A stretch of 23,075 bases of DNA from the NCBI GenBank assembly GCA_937901285.1, contig CALCHI010000565.1, positions 1 to 23,075 on the forward strand, in the 5' to 3' direction. A model generated the notes under the pieces. That model was not told the DNA's origin. It saw only the letters and a program-made list of their open reading frames with translations, and made no database searches. The DNA is from UBA8437 sp003445035. GTDB lineage: Bacteria; Planctomycetota; Planctomycetia; Planctomycetales; Planctomycetaceae. A program made the translations under genes and the position numbers. Below are positions 1-6,994 of this stretch, in pieces. The first letter of the stretch is position 1. Each line of letters opens with the position of its first letter.

Positions 1-1
1 C

Positions 2-562
2 CCGCTGCAGCCCCCGCCCCCGCCCATCTTCACCCCCTGCATCACCCGCGATTCGGTCGGACTCCGTAAAGCGGCCGCCAGGGGATTCTCTCCGATCAGC
101 CACCACATGATCGGCACCGACGTGCTGAAAAATCACTGGGACACCTACGCGGCCGGCTGTCGCGAAGGCGGTCTCGAACCCGACCCGGCCAACTGGTGTG
201 TTTCGAGAAACATCTATGTCGCCGACACCACCGAGGAGGCCCTGGCCCGGGCACGAGTCAATTCGATGGGCCGGTGCATCGAGTACATCATCGAACTGAC
301 CCGTCGCGGTGACGCCCTGGACCTCTGGAAACGCAGTCCAGATCAGCCCGATGACGAATTGACACTTGACTACTTCCTCGACGAGGTGATCATCGCAGGT
401 GATCCCGACGAAGTGACTCGCCAGTTGCGGGCACTTCGGAGTGACATCGGGGACTTTGGCAGCCTGGTGCTGGTGGCCCACGACTTTGACGACAAGGCCG
501 ATTGGCTTCACAGCCTCGACCTGTTCGCCAACGAAGTGCTGCCGGCCCTGGAGAGCAATTGA
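2..562 (+). CDS. Luciferase-like flavin-dependent monooxygenase, C-terminal part (5' end outside window)
   Basis: The reading frame is open from base 2 with no stop before TGA at 560-562, so this is the last 186 residues of a longer protein; the ATG at 107 is internal. The stretch before that ATG reads in frame as IFTPCITRDSVGLRKAAARG and then ISHHMIGTDVLKNHW, which resembles the C-terminal half of bacterial luciferase-like (LLM class) TIM-barrel oxidoreductases. These use FMN or F420 to oxygenate small organic substrates in the cytoplasm. The end contains the family's usual stretch in which a prescribed flow of residues (IIAGDPDEVTRQL) is followed by a short helix and the terminus. The next gene starts 61 bases later on the same strand, so it is probably the first visible gene of an operon with the dehydrogenase and the bicupin. 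The substrate cannot be told from this fragment. A CCCCCG-rich run near base 10 encodes five prolines. Confidence 0.8.
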   Translation, partial: PLQPPPPPIFTPCITRDSVGLRKAAARGFSPISHHMIGTDVLKNHWDTYAAGCREGGLEPDPANWCVSRNIYVADTTEEALARARVNSMGRCIEYIIELTRRGDALDLWKRSPDQPDDELTLDYFLDEVIIAGDPDEVTRQLRALRSDIGDFGSLVLVAHDFDDKADWLHSLDLFANEVLPALESN

Positions 563-608
563 GACAACGACACCGGCGGGACGGAACCGCCGCGGACGCG
601 AGACGACC

Positions 609-615
609 AGGAGGG
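609..615 (+). promoter_or_regulatory. Ribosome binding site deciding the start of the ThrDH-like gene
   Basis: AGGAGGG lies 8 bases before the ATG at 624. The open frame extends upstream to 441, but that part overlaps the monooxygenase gene in another frame, so this strong Shine-Dalgarno sequence fixes the start at 624. Confidence 0.8.
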
Positions 616-623
616 TCGACACG

Positions 624-1586
624 ATGCCGCTGGAAACGACGCTGATCACCGGTGGAGCCGGTAACCTGGCCCGCCAGTTGTCTGCAGACCTGGCCGAGGC
701 GGGACACCGCGTGGTGCTGGTCGACCTGCCGCCGTCGGCGCCTGGCCTGCCGTTCGAATACCACGTTGCCGACATCAGTGACCGCGTGCGTCTCGAGTCG
801 ATCCTGGCCGAGGTCCGGCCCAACCGGGTGATTCACTTCGCGTCTCTGCTCTCGGGTGGATCGGAGGACGACCGCGAGCTGGCCTGGCGAGTCAACGTCG
901 ATGGCGCATTCGGACTTTTCGAAGCCGCCCTGGCCAACGGTGTCAGTTCGATCTTCTTTCCCAGTTCGGTCGCCGCCTACGGCAGCCCGTTGCCCGAGAC
1001 GGTCCCGCCCGACCAGCCCCAGTGGCCCTCGGGACTCTACGGCGTCACCAAGGCCTGCGTGGAACGACTGGGGGTCTACTATCACCGGAGATTCGGTCTC
1101 GACTTCCGCTGCCTTCGCCTGCCGGTGGTCGTCTCGCAGTTCGCCCCAGCCGGAGCCGCCAGCGCCTACGCCTCGCAGTGTTTTGTCGAGGCCGCCTCCT
1201 CGGGCCGCTTCACCTTTCACGTCCGCCCCGAAACCCGGCCGTCACTGATCTACATCAAGGACGTGCTGCGGGCGGTGCGGGACTTGCTCGACGCACCCGA
1301 CAAACAACTCACCCGACGCGTCTACAACCTCCAGGCGCTCTCACCCACCGCCGGAGAGATCTCTCGAGCGATCACTGACCGGATCCCTGATGCCAGGTTG
1401 GACTTCGATCCGGACGCGGAGGTGACACAGTTGATCGAGAGTTGGCCGGTGCGATTCGACGATGAAGCCGCCCGCACCGACTGGGGCTGGTCCCCGCGTT
1501 TCGAACTCAATTCGTTGGCCGATGACTTCCTGGGAGAACTGATCGATGGCGATGCGGATGGACGCCGCCTACGCGGAACTGGTTGA
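624..1586 (+). CDS. NAD-dependent epimerase/dehydratase, SDR-type L-threonine 3-dehydrogenase-like
   Basis: A 320-residue extended short-chain dehydrogenase. The Rossmann nucleotide motif TGGAGNLA is at residues 9-16, an acidic D34 after strand 2 suggests NAD, and the catalytic YxxxK is Y139-GVT-K143 with S114/S115 nearby. The C-terminal half closely follows the SDR type of L-threonine 3-dehydrogenase as I remember it: GVTKxxxERLGxYYxRxFGLD, then a YNLQALSPTAGEI segment, and the ending ESWPxxxDDxxARxDWGW. That family oxidises L-threonine to 2-amino-3-ketobutyrate. Whether threonine is the substrate here is open; the glycine-rich loop after 'SQFAPAGAAS' differs from the 'SYKxxPGGGTTDYA' of true ThrDHs. 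The gene follows a flavin monooxygenase and overlaps the bicupin by 41 bases, so translation is likely coupled. Confidence 0.82.
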   Translation: MPLETTLITGGAGNLARQLSADLAEAGHRVVLVDLPPSAPGLPFEYHVADISDRVRLESILAEVRPNRVIHFASLLSGGSEDDRELAWRVNVDGAFGLFEAALANGVSSIFFPSSVAAYGSPLPETVPPDQPQWPSGLYGVTKACVERLGVYYHRRFGLDFRCLRLPVVVSQFAPAGAASAYASQCFVEAASSGRFTFHVRPETRPSLIYIKDVLRAVRDLLDAPDKQLTRRVYNLQALSPTAGEISRAITDRIPDARLDFDPDAEVTQLIESWPVRFDDEAARTDWGWSPRFELNSLADDFLGELIDGDADGRRLRGTG

Positions 1587-2769
1587 CCGGGCGAGGCGAT
1601 CGCACGCGGCCAATCGGAATCCCGCGGGCATCACCGCAACCGACGTCAGCCGCGCGCGGCTGTACTGCTACGGCTACCGCGGCCAGGTGATCGGCACGTT
1701 TCATGCCACCCGCGTCGCTCTCGACCAGCACGCCCCGGCCAACGGAGAAGCCGCGGCCTGGCGGCAGCGAACCAACGATGCCCTGGCCGACCTCGCCGAC
1801 CTGGCCATGGACACCATCTCGGACGATTTCCGCGCGGTCATCTCGACACTGCACCACTACCACGCCGGCGTGCTGAGGGTGCTCGAGAGCCTCGAACGCG
1901 AATCGGCCGCCGCCGGCAGCATCCACCTCTCGCGGATCACCTCCCTGTTTCAGACCACCATCGAAACAATCAGCAACAGCGGCGGCCTGCCGTGCACCCA
2001 GGACACCCACGCACCCGAACAGGCCAGCTTCGTCGTTCCCAGCCTCGGCATCGTGATCGTGCCCCTGGTTTACGGAGACTTTCACTCGTGGAACCTCGCC
2101 TGGCTCGGCGGCGATGAACGCAACGTGCCGACGCACCAGCACGAGCGCGGCGTCGAGATTCACCTGGGCTACGAGCCCACTCATGGCGAGACGGTGCTCG
2201 GAGAATCACGGTGCCGGTGCGACGAGGGATACGCCATGCCGATCCGGTCGCAGACCCGTCATGGCTGGGTCAACACCAGCGAGGATCCCCATCACGTCCC
2301 GTTCATCTTCGGATCGCTCGATCATGGTGGCTGGGGCGTGTACCTGGACGTCGAAGCTCGCACCGAACCCGTGGCAACGCTGGAACCGGTCCCCCGAGAC
2401 GGCCCCGCCTTTGCCGACATGGTCTACCTGGAACGCGAACTCGATCGGCTGGCCACGCCCGGCGAGACCGCCAGGCAGATCCTGATTGCCCACACGGTCA
2501 CCGATCGCGACGGCACCGGCGGCCTCGAACTGGCAGCCTCCCGAGTCGGTCCCGAACGGCTGGTGTTCCACGATGTCCGCTACCGAATCGTTTCGATTGC
2601 TCGAGGCAGCGGGCGAGTGCGGATCGCAGGGTTCGAACGGGCCGTCGACCAGCACGATCACTTCGGCATCCCGGCCGGAATGCCCGCCGAATTGATCCCC
2701 GCCGGCGACACCCCGCTGGTGGTCCTCGACACCACCATCCGCACCGACCACTCGGGCGGAGCCGCCTGA
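1546..2769 (+). CDS. Two-cupin (bicupin) protein with an N-terminal helical domain, function unknown
   Basis: A 407-residue protein. Residues 1-150 are predicted mostly helical with no motif I recognise. The first cupin spans roughly 160-275: metal motif 1 is H197-x-H199-x4-E204 and motif 2 ends in H239-x3-N243, the usual 3-His/1-Glu-like ligand pattern of metal-dependent cupins. A second, degenerate cupin at about 315-400 has the typical IPAGMPAELIPAGDTPL strand but few metal ligands. The start is the ATG at 1546, with GGGAGA at 1532-1537 about 8 bases upstream; ATGs at 1552 and 1558 are also in frame but fit the ribosome site worse. The start overlaps the end of the dehydrogenase gene. Cupins of this type include dioxygenases, isomerases and lyases, so an enzymatic role in the same pathway is likely. 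I cannot name the reaction. Confidence 0.75.
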   Translation: MAMRMDAAYAELVDRARRSHAANRNPAGITATDVSRARLYCYGYRGQVIGTFHATRVALDQHAPANGEAAAWRQRTNDALADLADLAMDTISDDFRAVISTLHHYHAGVLRVLESLERESAAAGSIHLSRITSLFQTTIETISNSGGLPCTQDTHAPEQASFVVPSLGIVIVPLVYGDFHSWNLAWLGGDERNVPTHQHERGVEIHLGYEPTHGETVLGESRCRCDEGYAMPIRSQTRHGWVNTSEDPHHVPFIFGSLDHGGWGVYLDVEARTEPVATLEPVPRDGPAFADMVYLERELDRLATPGETARQILIAHTVTDRDGTGGLELAASRVGPERLVFHDVRYRIVSIARGSGRVRIAGFERAVDQHDHFGIPAGMPAELIPAGDTPLVVLDTTIRTDHSGGAA

Positions 2770-2776
2770 CACCCCA

Positions 2777-2799
2777 CCGGTTCGACTCAGCGAATCCGG
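2777..2799. terminator. Hairpin between convergent genes, possible bidirectional terminator
   Basis: CCGGTTCG (2777-2784) pairs with CGAATCCGG (2791-2799) if the T at 2795 is bulged out, leaving a six-base loop. It lies in the 17-base gap between the bicupin stop (2769) and the LRR lipoprotein stop (2787) and runs into the latter's 3' end. There is no T-tract on either side, so it is only a candidate. Confidence 0.35.
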
Positions 2800-3716
2800 C
2801 GAATGGCGATCTTGCATCCCGGCAACGCGAGTCGGAGCGGCGCAACCCCGTCGGAGGTGACGCGGGTTCCATCGAGACGCAACTGTTTCAACGACTTGAG
2901 TCCCTCGAGAAACGACAGGCCCTGGTCACTGACCCGCGTCTCGGAGAGATTCAGGACAATGAGCCGGCTGAGTTCCGACAGGTGAGACAGCCCAGCGTCT
3001 CCCACGGCGGTTCCCGAGAGGCTCAACAGTCGAAGATTCTCGAGATCGCCGATCGGCGCAATCGCCGCATCGGTGATTCCCAGTCCCGAGAGCCCCAGTC
3101 CTTCCAGCTGAGAGAGAACTCCGATGTGGCGGACACCCTCGGTGCTGATCCGAGGCCCCTCCACCACCAATCGCCTCAGCGACTTGAACTCCGAGAGGTG
3201 AGCCAATCCGCGGTCGGTGACGTCGAGCCGTCCAAGACTGAGTCCCGACAGGCCGGGGAATTGAGCCAGCCGAGCCAGTCCGTCGTCGGTGACCGGTGCC
3301 TTGTGCAGGTGCAACCGCTGCAGCCCGTTGACGGACTCCAACTGCGGCAGGCCACCGTCGGTGATGTAAATCCCCTGCAGATACAGTTCACGGATTGTCC
3401 CCTCCTCACCTTCGACGATTCGCACCAACGGCTCGTTCGAATCGAGTCGTGCCGGGCGACCGTTCCGCCGCTGACGGGTCTCTGCCTCGAGATGTTTCAG
3501 TGCTCCGAGCACATTGCCGCCGGCGGATGCCAGGGCTTCGAGCAGGGCGTCCTTCGGAGACGGACCAAGCTCCGCCAGTCGACCAACTCGTGGAGCCGGA
3601 GCCTCGTCCTCGACCGACAAGCTGTCGCAGCCACAAAGACCCAACACGATGCCGCTCACCAGGGCCGACACCCGTGTCCGCCGCCATCGCGGCTTGTGGC
3701 TGCTGCAAAGACTCAT
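2787..3716 (-). CDS. Leucine-rich-repeat lipoprotein
   Basis: A 309-residue exported lipoprotein. The N-terminus has a basic segment (KPRWRRTR), a hydrophobic core and a lipobox LCGC with the lipidated Cys at residue 30, followed by Asp31. After a short polar linker, residues 107-300 hold eight leucine-rich repeats of 24 residues, consensus LxxLxLxGTxVTDxGLxxLxxLxx, the form common in planctomycete LRR proteins. Such repeats build a curved protein-binding surface; no catalytic domain is present. The partner is unknown. It is the last gene of the minus-strand series and lies 154 bases after the membrane protein gene, unlike the tight spacing of the earlier genes, and it has a candidate promoter of its own at 3834-3862. 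I saw no clear ribosome site before the ATG. Confidence 0.85.
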   Translation of the reverse strand: MSLCSSHKPRWRRTRVSALVSGIVLGLCGCDSLSVEDEAPAPRVGRLAELGPSPKDALLEALASAGGNVLGALKHLEAETRQRRNGRPARLDSNEPLVRIVEGEEGTIRELYLQGIYITDGGLPQLESVNGLQRLHLHKAPVTDDGLARLAQFPGLSGLSLGRLDVTDRGLAHLSEFKSLRRLVVEGPRISTEGVRHIGVLSQLEGLGLSGLGITDAAIAPIGDLENLRLLSLSGTAVGDAGLSHLSELSRLIVLNLSETRVSDQGLSFLEGLKSLKQLRLDGTRVTSDGVAPLRLALPGCKIAIRRIR

Positions 3717-3795
3717 GATCGGCCGCCGGCTCGGTTGTTTCGCGCAAGAAAAGTCCCGGGAACAGCCGGTCCCAGGGGGGCGAAGGACTCGAACT

Positions 3796-3807
3796 GCTCC
3801 CGGGAGC
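3796..3807. repeat. 12-base perfect palindrome in the LRR lipoprotein leader
   Basis: GCTCCCGGGAGC is its own reverse complement. It lies in the predicted untranslated leader of the LRR lipoprotein gene, 80 bases before its ATG. It could be an operator or part of a leader hairpin; nothing else supports either. Confidence 0.4.
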
Positions 3808-3833
3808 GATTAGCTTTCCGTGTGAGCGACGGG

Positions 3834-3862
3834 ACGATAGAACTTTGGACAAAATGCGTCAA
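3834..3862 (-). promoter_or_regulatory. Sigma70-type promoter candidate for the LRR lipoprotein gene
   Basis: Read on the minus strand, TTGACG (3862-3857), exactly 17 bases, then TATCGT (3839-3834). The -35 matches the consensus at five of six positions and the -10 at four of six, with ideal spacing, in a local AT-rich patch that stands out from the GC-rich surroundings. Transcription would start near 3827 and give a leader of about 110 bases before the ATG at 3716. Confidence 0.5.
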
Positions 3863-3870
3863 GCAAAGTT
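3841..3870. repeat. 7-base inverted repeat directly after the membrane protein stop codon
   Basis: AACTTTG (3841-3847) and CAAAGTT (3864-3870) are perfect inverted copies separated by 16 bases. The repeat starts right at the stop codon of the membrane protein gene (3873-3871) and encloses the -35 element of the candidate promoter. It may be a terminator without a T-tract or an operator on the lipoprotein promoter. Confidence 0.4.
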
Positions 3871-5256
3871 TTACAGATTCGTGGCCGCGGGCTGAAATTC
3901 GACGGCTGCGACCGGAACCTCCAGCCAACCGCTGAGCAGTTGTGCCGCGACCACCAGCAGCAGGCAGGCCATCAACACGTTCCGCTGATGCGATTCCGAG
4001 CGGCGGCAAGCCACCGACACACCACCTCCCACGATCGCCGCCAGCACCAACACCAGCATACTCCCTTGCCATGGCTCATCGAACAGCGGGGCCAGCACGC
4101 GGTGACCGCCCAGGCAGCAGCTGACACATGTCGCAGCCACGACCGGTCCGACTCGCACCCGTCGATCACAGACCGACTCCAGGCCACGAGCCGCCAGCAC
4201 CGCAATGGGTACCACGGCAAACGACTCGGCCAGCCGCAGCGGGTATCCGTCACCGGCCAGCCCGACCACCAGCAAGGCCAGCACCACCCATGCCAGTGCC
4301 AACACCGCCGCGGGGCGTTCCGCCTGATCACCGACGTGAATCCTCCGAACGACTTCGATGCCCCCCAGCACAACCGGCCCGCTCAACCAGCCAAGCCAGA
4401 CCGCCAGCCAGCCCACCCGCTGCAGAAACTCGGGCCAACCGGTGAACCCACGACCGACGTCCGACCACAACCAGGACACGAGCGGATCCCGGCCAACCAG
4501 CCACGACCAACCGACCACGGCCGTCGTGGCGACCGAGAACACCATCACTCCGGCCACCGGACCCCGCCAGCGCCCACCGACCCGGGTCCGACTGACCGAT
4601 GAACCAGTGCCCCACAGGCCCAGTTCCCCGGTCGGATTCGACAACACCGCGACCACCAGCATCACCATCACCGGCACCATCAGCGATGCCGACAGCAACG
4701 ACGTCGTGGCCAGCCCCACGGCCGACACCGCCAGGGCGATCGAAACGATACGGTGGGAGCGTTGAAGGTGTGTGACCAGGCTGATGATCGTCACGCCGGC
4801 GACGACAGCCGAAACCGCCAGCGGTTCGAACGAACGACCCAGCATCACGACCGGCGTGTGACAACATGCCAACACCGCCGCCAGCAACCCGTTTCGCGAC
4901 CGGAACACGACGCAACCCACACACCAGACCAGGCCGACCAGGACCACCGTTGCCAGGTAGCCCGGCACCACCGGCAGCCAGGCCACCGGAAGCTGATCCA
5001 GGGCGAACAGGTCTCGCCACGGCTGCGTGGCCACCCACCGACCCCAGGGAGAGAGAATCCGCGATGACACGTCCTCGGACAAATCGGACATGCGGGTGGT
5101 GTCGGGCGTGACGACCACCAGCGCCGTCAATCCGGGCAACACGGCCAACAACACGACCAGCGGAGCCATGGCGGACGCACGATCCAGCACCGGCAACAAC
5201 CGTTCGGGCGGATCGGCCGCCAGTTCCATCAACCGCGAGTCGTCAACACCGACCAC
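3871..5256 (-). CDS. Polytopic membrane protein, unrecognised (possibly glycosyltransferase-like)
   Basis: A 461-residue, strongly hydrophobic protein with about twelve predicted membrane helices (roughly 31-50, 96-117, 123-140, 145-163, 170-188, 190-206, 233-253, 281-300, 316-334, 345-358, 371-386, 400-418 and 427-444). The first helix is followed by a soluble segment of about 45 residues containing SPWGRWVATQPW. That layout is like membrane glycosyltransferases of the PMT/ArnT type (GT39), but their acidic catalytic pair after the first helix is not obvious, so I leave it unnamed. The start is GTG at 5256: GGAGG (forward 5265-5269) lies 8 bases upstream and just before the stop of the preceding epimerase gene, which ends 14 bases away. 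Being next to a nucleotide-sugar epimerase makes a role in envelope glycan assembly plausible. Confidence 0.7.
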   Translation of the reverse strand: MVGVDDSRLMELAADPPERLLPVLDRASAMAPLVVLLAVLPGLTALVVVTPDTTRMSDLSEDVSSRILSPWGRWVATQPWRDLFALDQLPVAWLPVVPGYLATVVLVGLVWCVGCVVFRSRNGLLAAVLACCHTPVVMLGRSFEPLAVSAVVAGVTIISLVTHLQRSHRIVSIALAVSAVGLATTSLLSASLMVPVMVMLVVAVLSNPTGELGLWGTGSSVSRTRVGGRWRGPVAGVMVFSVATTAVVGWSWLVGRDPLVSWLWSDVGRGFTGWPEFLQRVGWLAVWLGWLSGPVVLGGIEVVRRIHVGDQAERPAAVLALAWVVLALLVVGLAGDGYPLRLAESFAVVPIAVLAARGLESVCDRRVRVGPVVAATCVSCCLGGHRVLAPLFDEPWQGSMLVLVLAAIVGGGVSVACRRSESHQRNVLMACLLLVVAAQLLSGWLEVPVAAVEFQPAATNL

Positions 5257-5270
5257 GTCGACTGCCTCCG

Positions 5271-6278
5271 TCAGACCCGCTCCCCGGACTCCGCCTGTGG
5301 ATCTCCGTCGGGCCGGCCAGCCCGTCTCCAGGCGATGATGTCATCGAGGATCTCGTCAAGCGTCATGCTGGGCTTGGAGCCAATCGCCCGCTCGAGCTTG
5401 TCCACTTCGGGCACCCGGCGCTGGATGTCCTCAAAATCCTCACCGTACGCCTCGCTGTAGGCAATGTGTTCGATCGGAATCTCGCCGCCCACCTTCGCAA
5501 CGACTCGCTCGGCCAGTTGACGAACCGACACCGGCTGATCACTTCCGATGTTGAACACGCCCCCCGCCGCATCCGGCTCGTCCATCAGCCCCAGGATACT
5601 CTTGACCACTTCGTTGACATGGGCGAAACAACGGATCTGGCTGCCGTCGTCATAAACCACGACCGGCCCCCCATCGAGAGCCTGGTCCACAAAACGCGGG
5701 ATCACCATCCCGTAGGCACCGACCTGGCGTGGACCGACAACGTTGAAGAAACGCCCCACCACCACGGGCAATCCTCTCTGGCGGTGATAGGCCAGGCCCA
5801 GGAACTCATCGATCGCCTTGGAGCAACCGTAGGCCCAGCGGGGACGGGAGGTCGGTCCCAGTTGCAGATCATCCTCCTCGGTCCATGTCGCCTTCGGGTT
5901 CTTGCCGTAGACTTCACTGGTCGATGCCAGAAAAAACGGCAGGCGTTCCTCGCTGGCCAACCGCAACAGCAATTCGGTCGGGTAGATGTTGGTGTGGATT
6001 GTCCTCACGGGGTTCTCGGCGACCAGTTTGACGCCAACCGCGGCGGCCAGATGGAACACCACGTCCACCCCGTCAATCGACGACTCGAGCAGGGCCGGGT
6101 CGGTGATCGATCCGTCCCGGATTTCCAGGCCCGCGTGGTCGGACACGCCATCCAGGTTCGCCGACGTCCCCGTCGAGAAGTCGTCGACCACGCGGACGTG
6201 ATCACCGCGTTCGAGCAATCGTTCAACCAGGTGGCTGCCGATGAAACCGGCGCCACCGGTGACCAGGCAATGAGCCAT
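5271..6278 (-). CDS. NAD-dependent epimerase/dehydratase acting on a nucleotide sugar
   Basis: A 335-residue extended short-chain dehydrogenase. The NAD-binding TGGAGFIGSH is at residues 7-16 with acidic D32/D33 after the second strand, HLAAAVGV follows strand 4, the conserved STSEVYG is at 120-125 and the catalytic Y150-GCS-K154 is intact. The ending SVRQLAERVV...VDKLERAIG is the substrate-binding lobe of UDP-sugar epimerases and decarboxylases. The exact reaction (UDP-glucose/galactose 4-epimerase, UDP-glucuronate decarboxylase or a relative) cannot be fixed by eye. It acts in the cytoplasm to supply an activated sugar. It starts at the ATG at 6278, 15 bases after the deoC stop, and is followed 14 bases later by the polytopic membrane protein, so all three are probably co-transcribed. 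Confidence 0.9.
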   Translation of the reverse strand: MAHCLVTGGAGFIGSHLVERLLERGDHVRVVDDFSTGTSANLDGVSDHAGLEIRDGSITDPALLESSIDGVDVVFHLAAAVGVKLVAENPVRTIHTNIYPTELLLRLASEERLPFFLASTSEVYGKNPKATWTEEDDLQLGPTSRPRWAYGCSKAIDEFLGLAYHRQRGLPVVVGRFFNVVGPRQVGAYGMVIPRFVDQALDGGPVVVYDDGSQIRCFAHVNEVVKSILGLMDEPDAAGGVFNIGSDQPVSVRQLAERVVAKVGGEIPIEHIAYSEAYGEDFEDIQRRVPEVDKLERAIGSKPSMTLDEILDDIIAWRRAGRPDGDPQAESGERV

Positions 6279-6293
6279 CTCGAGGCAATCTCC

Positions 6294-6989
6294 TCAATCC
6301 GTCGTCACCGCATCAAAACGTTCATGGGCGGCTGCGACCAGCGCCGTAGTGCCACTGGCCCCGATCCGCGTCGCCCCCGCCTCGACCATCGCCACCAGCG
6401 TGTCCAGGTCGCGGATTCCTCCCGAGGCCTTGACTCCCACCGACTCGGGACACTCGCTCCGCATCAACGCCACGTGCTCGACCGTCGCACCTGCCGAACC
6501 GAATCCCGTCGACGTCTTGACGAAGTCGACTTCCAGGCGGCTACAGATCTCGCACATCCGTCTCACCTGGTCTTCGTCCAAAAAGCAGGTCTCGAAGATC
6601 ACCTTCAGTGCCGCCCCTTCCGATCGTGTCACATCGAGCACACCACGAATCTCATCGGTCACCGCGTCCCACGCCCCCTCGCGGACACGGCCGACATTGA
6701 CAACCATATCGAGTTCCGCGCCGCCGTCGGCCAGGGCCGTCCGGGCCTCGGTCAGCTTGACGGCGGTCGAGTGTGCCCCGTGGGGAAATCCGATCACGGT
6801 GCTCGGCAACACTGCCGATCCATCCAGCAGTTCCGAACAGCGCCGCAGCCAGTCGGGCTTGCAACAGACACTGGCCGTGCCCAGTTCGAGTGCCAGCCGA
6901 CACCCTTCCTCGAGATCGGCCGATCCCTGGTCGGGTCCCAGGACCGCATGGTCAATCAGGGCCGCAACAACGTCACCGGAAAGTCGCAC
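6294..6989 (-). CDS. deoC: Deoxyribose-phosphate aldolase
   Basis: Cleaves 2-deoxy-D-ribose 5-phosphate to acetaldehyde and glyceraldehyde 3-phosphate in deoxynucleoside catabolism. With the start chosen here the protein has 231 residues. The Schiff-base lysine is K158 in DFVKTSTGFG, the second catalytic lysine is K187 in GVKASGGIR, and the catalytic aspartate is D94 in ELDMVVNVG; STVIGFPHG is also typical. A GTG at 6998 overlaps the sulfite reductase stop as GTGA, but GGGGAG runs directly into it, leaving no spacing. The GTG at 6989, three codons later, has that same site 8 bases upstream and is preferred. The gene lies between sulfite reductase and a sugar epimerase, an unusual place; no other deoxynucleoside genes and no microcompartment shell genes are in the window. 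Confidence 0.93.
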   Translation of the reverse strand: MRLSGDVVAALIDHAVLGPDQGSADLEEGCRLALELGTASVCCKPDWLRRCSELLDGSAVLPSTVIGFPHGAHSTAVKLTEARTALADGGAELDMVVNVGRVREGAWDAVTDEIRGVLDVTRSEGAALKVIFETCFLDEDQVRRMCEICSRLEVDFVKTSTGFGSAGATVEHVALMRSECPESVGVKASGGIRDLDTLVAMVEAGATRIGASGTTALVAAAHERFDAVTTD

Positions 6990-6994
6990 GCGAA

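Noticed and set aside
3765..3825. tRNA-like fragment on the minus strand (AGTTCGAGTCC followed by CGCCCCCC)
   Set aside because: The T-loop-like sequence is present, but the T stem does not pair and no matching GGGGGCG acceptor strand lies upstream, so it is at most a chance resemblance or a decayed remnant.
2211..3935. 574-codon open frame on the plus strand, antisense to the LRR lipoprotein gene
   Set aside because: It is low-complexity, Arg/Pro/Gln-rich and has no domain; it overlaps the bicupin and LRR genes, both of which have clear family features. Long antisense frames are expected at this GC content.
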